Notes: generated by a model from the sequence alone, not told the origin. DNA of 64,000 nucleotides from Abiotrophia defectiva ATCC 49176 (GCF_000160075.2 NZ_KI535340.1:1513396-1577395), one strand, 5' to 3'. Counted from the stretch's first letter, positions 26,493 to 36,712 are shown. A program made the numbers and translations.

Positions 26493-26879
26493 TCACGAGT
26501 TAGGAAGAGCGACAATCAAAGGTAATTTAGGTGTGATTTGTCCTGCATCACTTGATAAGGTCAAGGCTGGGTAAGCTGGATCAAAGCCAATCTTATGTTG
26601 ATGATCAAACATCATATCATAGAGGGGATTGAGGTAGACAGGCTGGAAATTGGTCTCAAATTTGCTTGAATAAAGCTTAAAAGGCACCTCAGGGTCATTG
26701 TCGGCCACAAGGAGCAGTCGATACTTGCCCATCACATTGCAGTGACAGCCAACTGGATCCTCATTATAAGGGCTATTGCCATCCACATAATCCATGAGGA
26801 TGCGATAAGATTTGCTATCAGCCTGGGACAGCGCTTGTTGGATAAAGTCGATTGCTTGATTTGTAAATTCAAAATTCAT
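26493..26879 (-). CDS. HesB/YqkB-like iron-sulfur biosynthesis family protein
   Basis: A 128-residue protein. The start is set at the ATG at 26879, behind AAAGGA; the frame extends 10 codons upstream without a ribosome site. The pattern MNFEFTNQAIDFIQQAL, then DPVGCHCNV and YLNPLYDMMFDH, matches Lactobacillales proteins annotated as HesB-like. The three-cysteine arrangement of true A-type carriers is not present: there is only Cys-x-Cys. A role in cluster assembly is therefore by family only. Confidence 0.6.
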   Translation of the reverse strand: MNFEFTNQAIDFIQQALSQADSKSYRILMDYVDGNSPYNEDPVGCHCNVMGKYRLLLVADNDPEVPFKLYSSKFETNFQPVYLNPLYDMMFDHQHKIGFDPAYPALTLSSDAGQITPKLPLIVALPNS

Positions 26880-26987
26880 ATTAGAAATCCTTTCTAAGGG
26901 AAGAGACATGGGCTAGTAAATAGCCAAATCATTTCTCATATCCGTGAGTTAACATAATATACATTATAGGATAATTACTTATAGAGT

Positions 26988-27755
<768 letters not shown>

Positions 27756-27769
27756 AGAGCCTTCCTTTC

Positions 27770-28795
27770 TTAGTTAAGTAAGCCATGTAATAGATATAAA
27801 ACCAGTGTTAGTCCCCACAAGCCCCCTATCAAGGCCAAATGTAGGCGCCAGGCTAAGGTCAAATAGCCAATAAATTCGCGTAAAAAAGCATTAATCGAAA
27901 AATAGAGCTTAGTCTTGGCGCCATAACCTTGACACTTAAGGCCTAGGCGCCGCGCCAGAATAAGGGAACGCAACAAATGATAATAGTTGGTGACAATGAC
28001 AAAGTCCTCTCTCCCCTTTTCCATTAGCTTATAGGAGAATAGAAGATTTTCATGGGTATTACGAGACTGATTGTCGACCAGAATAGCTGATTGGGGCACG
28101 CCTTGTCGCAGGGCGTAAGCCTTCATCGCCTCCCCTTCTGAGATAACTTCATCTGGCCCCTGGCCACCTGACATAATCAGGGTCACGTCTTGAGGGCGGC
28201 GACGCCAGAGTTTGATGGCCTTATCAATTCGACTGGCCAGCAAGGGCGTCACTTCTGTCCCATTCAAGCCAGCCCCCAGTACCACGATGTAAGAATAGCG
28301 TGGTTTTACGAAATGGATAAAGTTGAGAATGTTGGTAACGAAAAAGATACCGACTAAGACGGCAAAATAGAAAATGGTGCTTCCCATGAGCCCATAGATG
28401 ACATTAAAAATTGGCCAGTTGAGTGACAAACGATTTGCTAGAATCGGCCAAATGACCATATAGCCAATCATGCCAAATGCTAGCATAAGGGCTAAGGAAT
28501 TTACTAGATTGAAGCCTTCGCGCCGAATTAGGGTAATGCCCGAATAAATAAGAGCTAGAAAACTGATTAAAGGCGCCAACATCAAAGTCAAAATGAAGAG
28601 GGCTCCTAAGACGACTAAGATGACAGCGAAAAATTGCCATTCTAGCACGAAGGTCAAGTAGATTCCAATAATACCAGCTAATGAGCCCGAGACCAGGAAC
28701 CAAAATCCTAACCATAAGGTTCGCTTATCATGCCAATATATCCAAAAGAATGGCGAGCTGACCAAGACAAGTAGTAGTAAAAAGAGAAATGTCAT
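27770..28795 (-). CDS. YdcF-like (DUF218) membrane protein
   Basis: A 341-residue protein with about five membrane segments in the first 165 residues, one more at the C-terminus, and a DUF218 domain between. Typical motifs are YIVVLGAGLNGTEVTPLLAS, LIMSGGQGPDEVISEGEAM and DNQSRNTHENL. Family members such as SanA and ElyC act in envelope integrity and precursor handling, with unclear chemistry. It precedes the VanY-type gene, consistent with a wall-related operon. Confidence 0.85.
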   Translation of the reverse strand: MTFLFLLLLVLVSSPFFWIYWHDKRTLWLGFWFLVSGSLAGIIGIYLTFVLEWQFFAVILVVLGALFILTLMLAPLISFLALIYSGITLIRREGFNLVNSLALMLAFGMIGYMVIWPILANRLSLNWPIFNVIYGLMGSTIFYFAVLVGIFFVTNILNFIHFVKPRYSYIVVLGAGLNGTEVTPLLASRIDKAIKLWRRRPQDVTLIMSGGQGPDEVISEGEAMKAYALRQGVPQSAILVDNQSRNTHENLLFSYKLMEKGREDFVIVTNYYHLLRSLILARRLGLKCQGYGAKTKLYFSINAFLREFIGYLTLAWRLHLALIGGLWGLTLVLYLLHGLLN

Positions 28796-28805
28796 AATCT
28801 AATCC

Positions 28806-28892
28806 TTTCAGTAGTGCGGTGCCCTAAGTGGTCATATAAGTTTGATTGTCAGAGAAGTCTATGGGATTTTCTTGATCCTTCCGATTTGTCGA
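28806..28892 (-). pseudogene. Decayed copy of the GDPD gene 3' end
   Basis: These roughly 87 bases align with the true 3' end of the glycerophosphodiester phosphodiesterase gene at 29707-29806, sharing blocks such as AAGTTTGAT, TAAGT, GGATTTTCTTGA-like and TTTGTCG in the same order and orientation, with small gaps. The copy has a premature stop and frame changes. It lies immediately downstream of the CPBP gene, so the two copies bracket that gene. Confidence 0.7.
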
Positions 28893-28895
28893 TTT

Positions 28896-29660
28896 TTAAA
28901 TAACCGACAAGTCTCTTGCTTTATTATTTTGCGCTCTAAGTACAAGAAGAATCGCCACTACAATAATGATTACTTTGCATGCATAAGAGATATTTTCATT
29001 ACCACCAACTGCTAATTGAGACAAAACATTTATTAAGGAATGTGTCATGACACATATCCACAAACTCTTTGTCTTTATAAATAAGGCAGATAAAATAAAA
29101 CAATTGGTCAACAATCCAAGTAAAAATCCAAACGTTCCTACTTGTGACAAGGTTCCTTCAATGTAGAAATAGGCGAAATGCCAAATTCCCCATAGGACAA
29201 AAGTCATTAAAGTTGAACTAAGATAGCTACGACGCTCCATGAGTATGGGTTGAAAAACATATCTCCACCCTACTTCCTCAATCCCACCAAAAAGGATTGC
29301 TTTAAGAAATAAGATAATCGGAAGATACCAGGCATTCAAAACTAGTTTTCCATCAAAGCCTAGATAGCAAAAATCTAATAACAAGAAGGCAAGGACCCAT
29401 AAATAGCTGCTGATCTTTTGCTTGATAGCGAAAAAATCCTTTAAAATTCTCTTCCCACTGTATTTTTTGTAGCTGACTGCAATAATGATTCCCCATAGAG
29501 CGGATGAAACGCCCCCTAATCCAATAGCAAGCATTCCTATTGGCGTCGTGTAATCTACAATCATCCCCAAATTTCGTAATATAAAAACGATCATCGATAT
29601 GATCCATATTTGCCCTAAGGATCCTAATAGATAAAGGAAAATTGCTTTTTTACGACTCAT
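28896..29660 (-). CDS. CPBP-family intramembrane metalloprotease-like protein
   Basis: A 254-residue protein with seven or eight predicted membrane helices. The Abi/CPBP motif GGIEEVGWRYVFQP (Glu-Glu-x3-Arg) and the later HFAYFY and MTHSLIN histidines give the full metalloprotease signature. Members serve in prenyl-protein processing or in bacteriocin self-immunity. The start is ATG 29660, behind GAGGGGG. The gene is AT-richer than its neighbours and is bracketed by two copies of the adjacent GDPD gene end, which suggests later insertion. Confidence 0.85.
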   Translation of the reverse strand: MSRKKAIFLYLLGSLGQIWIISMIVFILRNLGMIVDYTTPIGMLAIGLGGVSSALWGIIIAVSYKKYSGKRILKDFFAIKQKISSYLWVLAFLLLDFCYLGFDGKLVLNAWYLPIILFLKAILFGGIEEVGWRYVFQPILMERRSYLSSTLMTFVLWGIWHFAYFYIEGTLSQVGTFGFLLGLLTNCFILSALFIKTKSLWICVMTHSLINVLSQLAVGGNENISYACKVIIIVVAILLVLRAQNNKARDLSVI

Positions 29661-29708
29661 ACCTTTCCCCCTCATTTCCAAGTTGTCAGCTTACCCATTT
29701 CGATTCTT

Positions 29709-31478
29709 TCAGAACTGTGGCGCCATAAGTTGTTCTACACGTTCAAAGTAAGTTTGATGGTCTGAGATACCGTATTGGATTTCCTTGAGTGTTTCCAGTT
29801 TGTCGGTAATAATGCCGTCTACAGGCCGATAGAGAAAGTTTTGTATTTCCTCTTCATCATTGATGGTCCAGACATAGACTTCTTTCCCCTCTTGATGAGC
29901 TTGACTAGCTAGCTCACTAGTATAGGAGAATGCCTCTAAGACATAGAAATCAACCTCATTTTTGGCAAAAGGGCCAAACTGTAGTGGAATCACATAGCCA
30001 GTTTTAATGGCTGGATTAAGGGATTCGATAGCGTCAATGGCCTCATGATTAAGGGACATGACAGGATAACGACTGCTTATCCCCAATTCTTGGAGTTTTT
30101 CTACAATCAGCTGGGCATAATTATCCGGCTCTTTGCCATGTGGCTTTAGCTCAATTAGAAGATTAATATCCAGCTCCTGGGCTCGTTTAACAAATTCCTC
30201 AAAGGATGGCAGTTGGCTTTGATAGTCTCCCTGACTGAGCGTCAGCCCCACTAATTCATCATATGTCATATCCCAAACTTCTCTATTGATACCCGCTAAA
30301 CGCTGTAAGTTGCTGTCGTGCATAACAACTAGCCTTTGATCCTTGGTCATTTGGACATCCAGTTCTACCATGGTTGCGCCATTTTCAGCTGCTGCTTCCA
30401 GGGCTTGAATGGTATTTTCTACGCCCTTTTCTACATAGCCGCGGTGGCCAATAATGGCTTGCTGGGACTGATAGGTTTGACTGGCCAGTAGAAAGGCATT
30501 CTCCCCTATTTTGAAGAAAATCAAGCTGAACACTAGTAAAAAGATACGGCGACGGTGACGGCGATGACGTGGTTCAATTAAGACTAGCGAATCGGCCAAT
30601 TCTGGCGCCAGAACCTGATCCACTAAGATAATCAAGGTTCCGACTTTGGATAGGATAATCACCGTGAAGGCAATAAACTTGAGAATTGACAAGAGCAGCG
30701 CTTGGACTATAAAACTATTACCGGAGGGATCTAAGGCCCTGGCCGCTTCTATAAATACGCTAATCAAGCCTACACTAATTAAACCTAGGACAAAACCGAA
30801 AATGGCGAAAGTTAATAAAAGTTTCCACTTCTTAACTTGGGTCATTTGCCAACTTTCCCTTAGCGATTTGACAAAACTTTGGTCCTTAATCATCATAAGG
30901 GGCATAGCGTAAATTAAGCGAAGGTTGAGATAGAAGAGCAGAATGGCTAGGATGACCACAAGGACGGTTCCCTGCCAAGTTTTAAGAAACTCACCTGTGA
31001 TGAAATCAGGTATCCTGAGGCCGTTGGTCAGTGAAGACTGCATGACTAGGCCGGATATGGGAATCGTGATAGCGATATAGCCAAGAAAATAGAAGAAGCT
31101 CAGGCCAAATAAATGGCGTAAACGACCTAGTGCTTGGCGAATGACCGCTCCGTAGGAGATTTCCTTTTTAAGTTGACGAGCATAAATGACATAAATCAAA
31201 ACCGACAACTCTATAAAAAAGAGGGCCGCAAAACAGAGGGCGAAGAGAAGAAAAGCTAATAGACTATCTGGCTGCCTCATTAGGTAAGAAATATTATTTA
31301 AATCCAAATGAGTCTGATTGCCCAAGATAAGGGCTAGACGGAAAATCAATTTTAGAAGGTAACCGCCTAAGTAGCTAATGGTAATTTGGAGAATAGCTGC
31401 AATCGTGACAAAACTTAGCAAATGTCGAAATAAGAGCAAAAATAGTTGCTTCAATGAGTGTCGCATGGTCTGCTGCAT
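29709..31478 (-). CDS. Membrane-anchored glycerophosphodiester phosphodiesterase
   Basis: A 589-residue protein. The start is ATG 31478 behind GGAGGGGAG; an upstream in-frame start adds 11 residues without a site. Residues 1-330 form a multi-helix membrane domain (GPDPase_memb type). About 350-580 are the catalytic GDPD barrel: IIGHRGYVEKGVENT, VELDVQMTKDQRLVVMHD, LLIELKPHG and GIITDKLETL carry the expected His, Glu and Asp residues. It hydrolyses glycerophosphodiesters, or related lipoteichoic-acid fragments, to glycerol-3-phosphate and an alcohol. Confidence 0.92.
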   Translation of the reverse strand: MQQTMRHSLKQLFLLLFRHLLSFVTIAAILQITISYLGGYLLKLIFRLALILGNQTHLDLNNISYLMRQPDSLLAFLLFALCFAALFFIELSVLIYVIYARQLKKEISYGAVIRQALGRLRHLFGLSFFYFLGYIAITIPISGLVMQSSLTNGLRIPDFITGEFLKTWQGTVLVVILAILLFYLNLRLIYAMPLMMIKDQSFVKSLRESWQMTQVKKWKLLLTFAIFGFVLGLISVGLISVFIEAARALDPSGNSFIVQALLLSILKFIAFTVIILSKVGTLIILVDQVLAPELADSLVLIEPRHRRHRRRIFLLVFSLIFFKIGENAFLLASQTYQSQQAIIGHRGYVEKGVENTIQALEAAAENGATMVELDVQMTKDQRLVVMHDSNLQRLAGINREVWDMTYDELVGLTLSQGDYQSQLPSFEEFVKRAQELDINLLIELKPHGKEPDNYAQLIVEKLQELGISSRYPVMSLNHEAIDAIESLNPAIKTGYVIPLQFGPFAKNEVDFYVLEAFSYTSELASQAHQEGKEVYVWTINDEEEIQNFLYRPVDGIITDKLETLKEIQYGISDHQTYFERVEQLMAPQF

Positions 31479-31570
31479 ATTCTCCCCTCCTCTCCATGAT
31501 TCCTTATGCACTTCCTATTGTAACCTAGAATCAGCCTGACCCCATCAGTCCACAGGCCGATTTAATCGGC

Positions 31571-31600
31571 AAAAAACCCGTTCTTGACGTAAGAACGGGT
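31571..31600 (-). terminator. Terminator after the zinc-ribbon gene
   Basis: Ten-base perfect stem (ACCCGTTCTT, loop of five, AAGAACGGGT) with a T run on the minus strand. Confidence 0.88.
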
Positions 31601-31613
31601 CCTAAGACGCTGG

Positions 31614-31955
31614 TTATTTCTTGACGTAAATTGATTTGAGATAAAGGCTACCAATGCCATCAATCTTACATGCAATGTCGTGACCATCAACAGGCTCATC
31701 AATCAAACGGATATTTTTAGCCTTGGTCCCTTGTTTAATCGTTGTCGTTGCATTCAACTTAAGGTCCTTAATGACCGTGACACTGTCACCATTCTCAAGT
31801 TGATTGCCATTGGCATCGCGAATAATCCCAGCTTCAGCACGAGCTACTTCGTCTTCCTGGGTCCATTCATGGGCACACATTGGGCAGACAAAGAGCTGGC
31901 CATCTTCGTAGGTATATTCAGAATCACATTGCGGGCAATTTGGTAATTTAGACAT
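31614..31955 (-). CDS. PhnA/YjdM-type zinc-ribbon protein
   Basis: A 113-residue protein with an N-terminal zinc ribbon (CPQCDSEY and CPMCAHEW) and the PhnA C-terminal domain (GIIRDANGNQLENGDSVTVI, KQGTKAKNIRLID, DGIGSLYLKSIYV). Despite the historic name it is not a phosphonate hydrolase in most bacteria, and its true role is unknown. It is monocistronic, with its own downstream terminator. Confidence 0.9.
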   Translation of the reverse strand: MSKLPNCPQCDSEYTYEDGQLFVCPMCAHEWTQEDEVARAEAGIIRDANGNQLENGDSVTVIKDLKLNATTTIKQGTKAKNIRLIDEPVDGHDIACKIDGIGSLYLKSIYVKK

Positions 31956-32025
31956 CTTCTTCCTCCTTTTTGCTTAGTCTCAGTATAGCAGAATCAGCTA
32001 AGAGGAATCAAGAAGATTTTAGTAA

Positions 32026-32382
32026 CTAGCGCTTAACAAAGGCTAGAATCTCTTCTGGACTTAGGGAGCTGTCACACTTAACGTGAACCCCTTCATTGTC
32101 TGAAAAGAGGAAACCTGGTACAGTTGGCACTTGCCATTGATCGCGTAATTGTTGCACTTGGCTCAAAGTTTCTGGATTTTGTGAGTGCAGATAGGCCACT
32201 TTTAAGCCAGCTTCTTGTGCCAATGGGCTAAGTTTAGCCACAAAACGACGACAGTATGGGCAGCTTTCACGGCCAATAAAGAGGATGCCACCATCTTTGG
32301 CGTCCATCAATGCCTTGGCTTCTTCAGGGCTAACCGCTTGGAATACTTTGACTTGTTCTAGGTAGTTTGCTACTTCATTCAT
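32026..32382 (-). CDS. Thioredoxin-like protein, PedC/BrcD-type
   Basis: A 118-residue thioredoxin-fold protein with active site Cys41-Pro-Tyr-Cys44 in FIGRESCPYCRRF and cis-Pro region VPTVPGFLFSD. It lacks a signal peptide. The closest family by eye is that of accessory proteins linked to disulfide-containing bacteriocins (PedC, BrcD), also common as lone genes in Lactobacillales. No bacteriocin gene is seen nearby, so a general thiol role is equally possible. Confidence 0.75.
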   Translation of the reverse strand: MNEVANYLEQVKVFQAVSPEEAKALMDAKDGGILFIGRESCPYCRRFVAKLSPLAQEAGLKVAYLHSQNPETLSQVQQLRDQWQVPTVPGFLFSDNEGVHVKCDSSLSPEEILAFVKR

Positions 32383-32452
32383 GAATTAATCACTCCTTTG
32401 CTTTTTACCCTTTTATTATACGATTTTTCTGGCCTATCACAAAATGCTTTGC

Positions 32453-34162
32453 TTAGTCAAAATGAATGTCTTTGAGTTTCTTGCGTTCACGGTAACGACG
32501 GTAGAGATAGACCGCCACAATAATAGCGGCTAAGCCACAAAGTGCCAAGGCTAAGGTCATGTAAAAGGCTTGCTCGCCTGTATCGGGTAACTTGACACTG
32601 CCCTTGCCTTTATCTTGACTGTTCTCATTGGCTTGATCTGAATTGGCACTGGCTTTAGCTTCTTTTTTAGATTGGCGAGAGGGAGCTTGGTGCTTGGACT
32701 TGCTCTTATGATTCGCGTTCTTGGCTTGCCGTTTATTAAGTCGCTCCTTAAGTCGCTTTAGTGTCTCGGGATTATTATCCGCTGATGATTCAGAACTAGA
32801 CTCTGACTGGCTTTGACTTGAGTTTGAGGTTTCTTGATGCCCTTGACTGCTTGAGTCTCTTATCTGTCTATCATAATCGGACGGTGTCCAATCTCTAGTA
32901 GAATTATGATAGTTGCTATCACCCAACTCACTTTCTGAACTGTTGGCCTCAGGATGTACTGACATCAACTCTGGTACAGTTAGGAAGGAATCATCTTCTA
33001 TGTCAACTGCTTGCCAACTTTGACTGGCTTCATGATAGCGGACTAAATGTAATTGATAACGATCCACCAAGGCTTGTAATTTTCCTTGGGCTTCTGCTCC
33101 ATAGTGGTGGGCGTTAAGATAGTCGGCTAAACCTTGTTTAAGAGCTTGGAAAACTTCTTGGTTAATGGATGTCAGATAACGATACTGGCCGATTTTGAGT
33201 TGGTAGACTTGATCAAACTTCGCTTGCAATGTCGCCTTATCACCTGATTGGTAGTAGTGACGCAAGGCAAGATTAGCCAAAATTTCTACGTCAAAGAGCG
33301 ATAGTTCCTGCGCATACTGATAATAGGTCTCCCCTTCTGGCGAAAGATGTAAATCCTGTTTGCCCTCCAATTGCTTGTTAACCTCGTCCATATTGCTAGT
33401 TTCTGGTGAAAATAAAGTCTCAATTTCTTGGTACTTAAGCTTCTGATAGGCTAAGGGAACAATCTGCTTAAGCACTTGATTAACCTGCACCAAATAGTCG
33501 GCCAAGGTCTCGCTAGCGGGATTAAGTGGTAGGCTGTCGGCACTGACATAATGACTGGAATAAGGATAAAGCAAACAAGCATTTAGGGCTGTTTTGTTGG
33601 ATTTAGATTGCTCTAATTGGTCTTCTTTTTGATGACGCTCATAATCCAAATTGGCCATCTCTGATTTGATTCGCTCTAGGTCAGCCTGTTTTTCTTGTTG
33701 CTCAGTCTGAGCACTCGTTAAGGCTTCTTGCAGACTAGCCACTTGAGGCTGATTGGCTAAAGTGGCTGCCTGCTGGTCTTCACTCGCTTGAGCTAATTCA
33801 GGATTTTCTTTTACTAAGGCTTGATAAGCACTATCTAGGGCTTGATCTAGCTGATCATGTAGGGATTTGACTTGATCGTCAAGCTTGGCTAACTCAGCCT
33901 GGACTTGCTTAGCTTGTGCTTCTAGGCTAGCTAAATCGGATTCTTGCTCCCGCATCTGACTGGCTAAGTCTTGGGAACTGCTAGTGTCATTTTCGTCTGC
34001 TTGAGTCATTTGACGGATTAGGCGGACGCAAGTCGAGGCCTCAACTGGTGTTTTATTAACAGATTGAGATAAAACATAGGCTGATTGTGCCCCTACTTGA
34101 CTGGCTAGCATGATGACTAGCAGTGAGCCAGTTGTCAGGACAGCTTTTATTTTTGATTTCAT
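32453..34162 (-). CDS. LPXTG-anchored coiled-coil surface protein
   Basis: A 569-residue wall protein. The start is ATG 34162 behind AAGGAGGGGAG; an in-frame upstream extension of 26 residues is rejected. A signal peptide ends near SQVGAQSA. Residues about 55-190 are a Gln/Glu/Ala-rich coiled coil. The middle is helical, and a Ser/Lys-rich wall-spanning region precedes the sortase signal LPDTGEQ, a hydrophobic helix and a basic tail (YRRYRERKK). Sortase A would attach it to peptidoglycan. Its ligand is unknown. Confidence 0.85.
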   Translation of the reverse strand: MKSKIKAVLTTGSLLVIMLASQVGAQSAYVLSQSVNKTPVEASTCVRLIRQMTQADENDTSSSQDLASQMREQESDLASLEAQAKQVQAELAKLDDQVKSLHDQLDQALDSAYQALVKENPELAQASEDQQAATLANQPQVASLQEALTSAQTEQQEKQADLERIKSEMANLDYERHQKEDQLEQSKSNKTALNACLLYPYSSHYVSADSLPLNPASETLADYLVQVNQVLKQIVPLAYQKLKYQEIETLFSPETSNMDEVNKQLEGKQDLHLSPEGETYYQYAQELSLFDVEILANLALRHYYQSGDKATLQAKFDQVYQLKIGQYRYLTSINQEVFQALKQGLADYLNAHHYGAEAQGKLQALVDRYQLHLVRYHEASQSWQAVDIEDDSFLTVPELMSVHPEANSSESELGDSNYHNSTRDWTPSDYDRQIRDSSSQGHQETSNSSQSQSESSSESSADNNPETLKRLKERLNKRQAKNANHKSKSKHQAPSRQSKKEAKASANSDQANENSQDKGKGSVKLPDTGEQAFYMTLALALCGLAAIIVAVYLYRRYRERKKLKDIHFD

Positions 34163-34221
34163 ACTACTCCCCTCCTTATATAAATACCCCAAACAGGCTA
34201 TTTTTATCCGAAAAATCAGCA

Positions 34222-34259
34222 TAAAAAAAGAAAAGCCCATCCTAGCAGGCTTTTCTTTT
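34222..34259 (-). terminator. Terminator after the CapA-like gene
   Basis: AAAAGAAAAGCC-type arm and its complement around a short loop, with a long T run on the minus strand, located between the CapA-like and LPXTG genes. Confidence 0.75.
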
Positions 34260-34275
34260 ATATAAAATATGTATT

Positions 34276-35454
34276 TTAATCCAAATAGTCCACGACTTGG
34301 ACCTTGTTAGTAAAGCGCGTCATACGCTGACGGATTTCGTCCATGAGGGCTTGGCCATTGGCAATATTGTATTTTTGCCAGTCAGCTAGTGGCACAACCA
34401 GGTATTCAGAAGACTCTGGCAGGCCAATATTATATGTTGGCATAAAGCGCATGCTATCCAAAACAACCTTACCGTCGTCTAACTTACGGTAGGTAAATTC
34501 TGTGATGCCCCCCACCTTGGTTGCTGCCTCATACTGGCCGGTCAGGAAGTTACCATGTGAGAAGAGACCGGCTTGCGATTCATTATAGTAGATAAAAGGC
34601 TCTAAAACGTGTGGATGGCCGCCTAAGACGAAGTTGGCGCCAGCATCACGAGCCAATTGATGGGTCGCAATCTGGTCTGCTGTCGGCATGGTCTCATACT
34701 CTTCCCCATTTTGAATAATAACAACTGAGACATCCACCTTGCTATTCAAGTCTTTAATCTCTAGTGGCATGAGTTCCTTATCAATCAAAGTTGCTAAGTA
34801 CTGCTGATTCTGAGGACGTTCCAAACCATTAAGGCCATAAGCATAGGCCAAAAAGCCAACCTTAATACCGTTTCGTTCAATGATGCGAGGCGTATTATAG
34901 TCCTCCCAGCTCTCATAAGAACCCACATACATCATATCCCGTTGTTTGAGGGCTTTAATGGAAGCTAATACCCCCTGTGCCCCCATATCCATGGTATGGT
35001 TGGACACATTGTTGACAATATCTACCCCAACATTTTTAAGGCTGTCAACAATCTGTGACGGTGCATTGAAGAAGGGATAGGTCCCTAAGCCGACAGATTC
35101 CCCTGCCACAATGGTTTCCATATTGGCTACAGTGATATCAGCATTTTCTAAGTAGGATTTGACTGGTGCTAACATGCTATCAAAATTATAGCCATTAGCA
35201 GTTCGCGCCCGTTCATAGACAAAGTCATGTAAGAGAATATCGCCAATAGCTCGTACGCGTACAGTTTGGCCTCCTTGGCTCGACTCACTATTTTGCTCAA
35301 GAGACTGCATTGCTGACTCATTTTTATCAATGTTCATTTGAGCCTGAACCAATGACTGAGGTGTCCATAAGGTCAATAGGCTCAAAGCTAAAAGAAGTTT
35401 GCGCTTGATCTTAAACTTGATCGCTTGATGTGATGGCTGATTACTTAGCTGCAT
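34276..35454 (-). CDS. CapA-family (poly-gamma-glutamate synthesis-like) protein
   Basis: A 392-residue exported protein: a signal sequence (KLLLALSLLTLW) is followed by a calcineurin-like fold of the CapA family. Motifs VRAIGDILLHDFVYERA, ITVANMETIVAG, DIVNNVSNHTMD and VLGGHPHVLEPF correspond to the metal-site segments, and the SHGNFLTGQY loop follows. No capB or capC is present, so poly-glutamate synthesis is unlikely; such lone CapA proteins are probably surface metallohydrolases. It may be co-transcribed with the upstream nuclease, 14 bases away. Confidence 0.85.
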   Translation of the reverse strand: MQLSNQPSHQAIKFKIKRKLLLALSLLTLWTPQSLVQAQMNIDKNESAMQSLEQNSESSQGGQTVRVRAIGDILLHDFVYERARTANGYNFDSMLAPVKSYLENADITVANMETIVAGESVGLGTYPFFNAPSQIVDSLKNVGVDIVNNVSNHTMDMGAQGVLASIKALKQRDMMYVGSYESWEDYNTPRIIERNGIKVGFLAYAYGLNGLERPQNQQYLATLIDKELMPLEIKDLNSKVDVSVVIIQNGEEYETMPTADQIATHQLARDAGANFVLGGHPHVLEPFIYYNESQAGLFSHGNFLTGQYEAATKVGGITEFTYRKLDDGKVVLDSMRFMPTYNIGLPESSEYLVVPLADWQKYNIANGQALMDEIRQRMTRFTNKVQVVDYLD

Positions 35455-35468
35455 AGGCGATTCCTCTC

Positions 35469-36140
35469 TTATTCTTGGATAGTAAATTTCCCCTTATCGT
35501 TAACATAGTTTGGGATGGACCAGATACCCTTCTTAGCATTCTTAGCTTGCTTTTGCGCCTGTCTCAAGGTCTTTTCTTGACTATTGTTAGGGGGATTGAC
35601 ATAGGAAACCGAAGCCAAACCTTCCTTGACTAATTCCAGGGAAACTAGTTTGTCATCTGCATAGACATAGGCAAGTGCCCGGTCATAATCATCAGCATAG
35701 GGACCCTTGTCAAACTCAAGTCTTACTTGCTTGGCATTGGTCAGTAATTCTTGGTTGCGATGGGCTGCGTCTTTGCCGTATGGTTGAGGCTTAAGACCTT
35801 CCTTAACTGATTCTGGCGTGTCAATCATCAGATAACGAGTCCGGAATTCGTGGCCATTCAATGAAAGCACGACCGTATCCCCGTCTACAATGCGGACAAA
35901 GTTAACCGGTATTTTTTGGCCCTTTGGCAAGACCTGATAGTTGGTCCCAGTAAAGGCCTTGATATCAATCTGGTCGCTAGTAGAGCCAGAATTTTGCGCT
36001 CTTTGACTAGACTCAGGGCTATGGCTCTGGTCCTTAGGGCTATCCTGGCCACCCGGACGGAAATACCAGATTAGCACCAGAATTAAGAGGCCAATGACTA
36101 AGCGAATCCAATCTTTAGCTGTGTAGTCTTTAAAGTTCAT
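35469..36140 (-). CDS. Thermonuclease (SNase-like), membrane-anchored
   Basis: A 223-residue protein with one N-terminal membrane segment (about 11-28), a Ser/Gln-rich linker and a staphylococcal-nuclease domain. Catalytic elements are VRIVDGDTVVLSLNG, YLMIDTPE and YDRALAYVYADDK, holding the expected Asp, Glu and Arg residues. It would cut DNA and RNA outside the membrane, for nutrient uptake or escape from extracellular DNA nets. Eight bases separate it from the upstream acetyltransferase gene. Confidence 0.92.
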   Translation of the reverse strand: MNFKDYTAKDWIRLVIGLLILVLIWYFRPGGQDSPKDQSHSPESSQRAQNSGSTSDQIDIKAFTGTNYQVLPKGQKIPVNFVRIVDGDTVVLSLNGHEFRTRYLMIDTPESVKEGLKPQPYGKDAAHRNQELLTNAKQVRLEFDKGPYADDYDRALAYVYADDKLVSLELVKEGLASVSYVNPPNNSQEKTLRQAQKQAKNAKKGIWSIPNYVNDKGKFTIQE

Positions 36141-36148
36141 ACATCCTC

Positions 36149-36712
36149 CTAGGGGCTTACGATTTTTTGCATATGATGGTAATCATGGCCTGAAAACGAT
36201 ACTTTGTCGCTGACTTCAAAGCCTAAGCGATGGTAAAGTGCTTTGGCTCTGGGATTGACTAAATCGCAATTAAGCCCTAAAACTGTACCTGGCGTGTGTA
36301 TAGTATCTAGATGCTTAATAAGGGAGCTCGCGATTCCCAATCCTCTTGCCTCAGGGGCCACGACTAGCATATCAATGTACCATTCGTCATCGCGACTTTC
36401 GCGAGTCAGGACGAAATCTCCTAAGTCTGGGTGATCACCAAATTGCTGCTCTATGAGACGATCATAAGCGGGTTCTAGATTGCCAGGGTAACCTAAGATT
36501 AAGCCCTGGATCTGACCTGTATCCCTAGATTCATAAACCCAGCAATTTTGGTAAGTGTACTTTTGTTTAGGATCTATGAGATGTTCTAGCATGGCTTGCT
36601 TGAAGGTCTTATCATCTAAGGTCACATAGGGTTCAAATTCCATATCTTGCCAGATAATGGCCATCAAATCATAGAGAAGAGGCACATCACTGGCCTGAGC
36701 TGGTCGTATCAT
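36149..36712 (-). CDS. GNAT-family N-acetyltransferase
   Basis: A 187-residue acetyltransferase starting MIRPAQASDVPLLYDL, with start ATG 36712 behind AGGAAG; the longer frame adds 16 residues without support. The cofactor motif is VVAPEARGLGIASSLIKHLD, with a preceding DEWYIDMLVV strand and a C-terminal LYHRLGFEV. Substrate unknown. Confidence 0.85.
   Translation of the reverse strand: MIRPAQASDVPLLYDLMAIIWQDMEFEPYVTLDDKTFKQAMLEHLIDPKQKYTYQNCWVYESRDTGQIQGLILGYPGNLEPAYDRLIEQQFGDHPDLGDFVLTRESRDDEWYIDMLVVAPEARGLGIASSLIKHLDTIHTPGTVLGLNCDLVNPRAKALYHRLGFEVSDKVSFSGHDYHHMQKIVSP

Noticed and set aside
32026..32382. Bacteriocin locus around the PedC-like gene
   Set aside because: No precursor peptide, immunity or export genes nearby; neighbours are unrelated surface and housekeeping genes.
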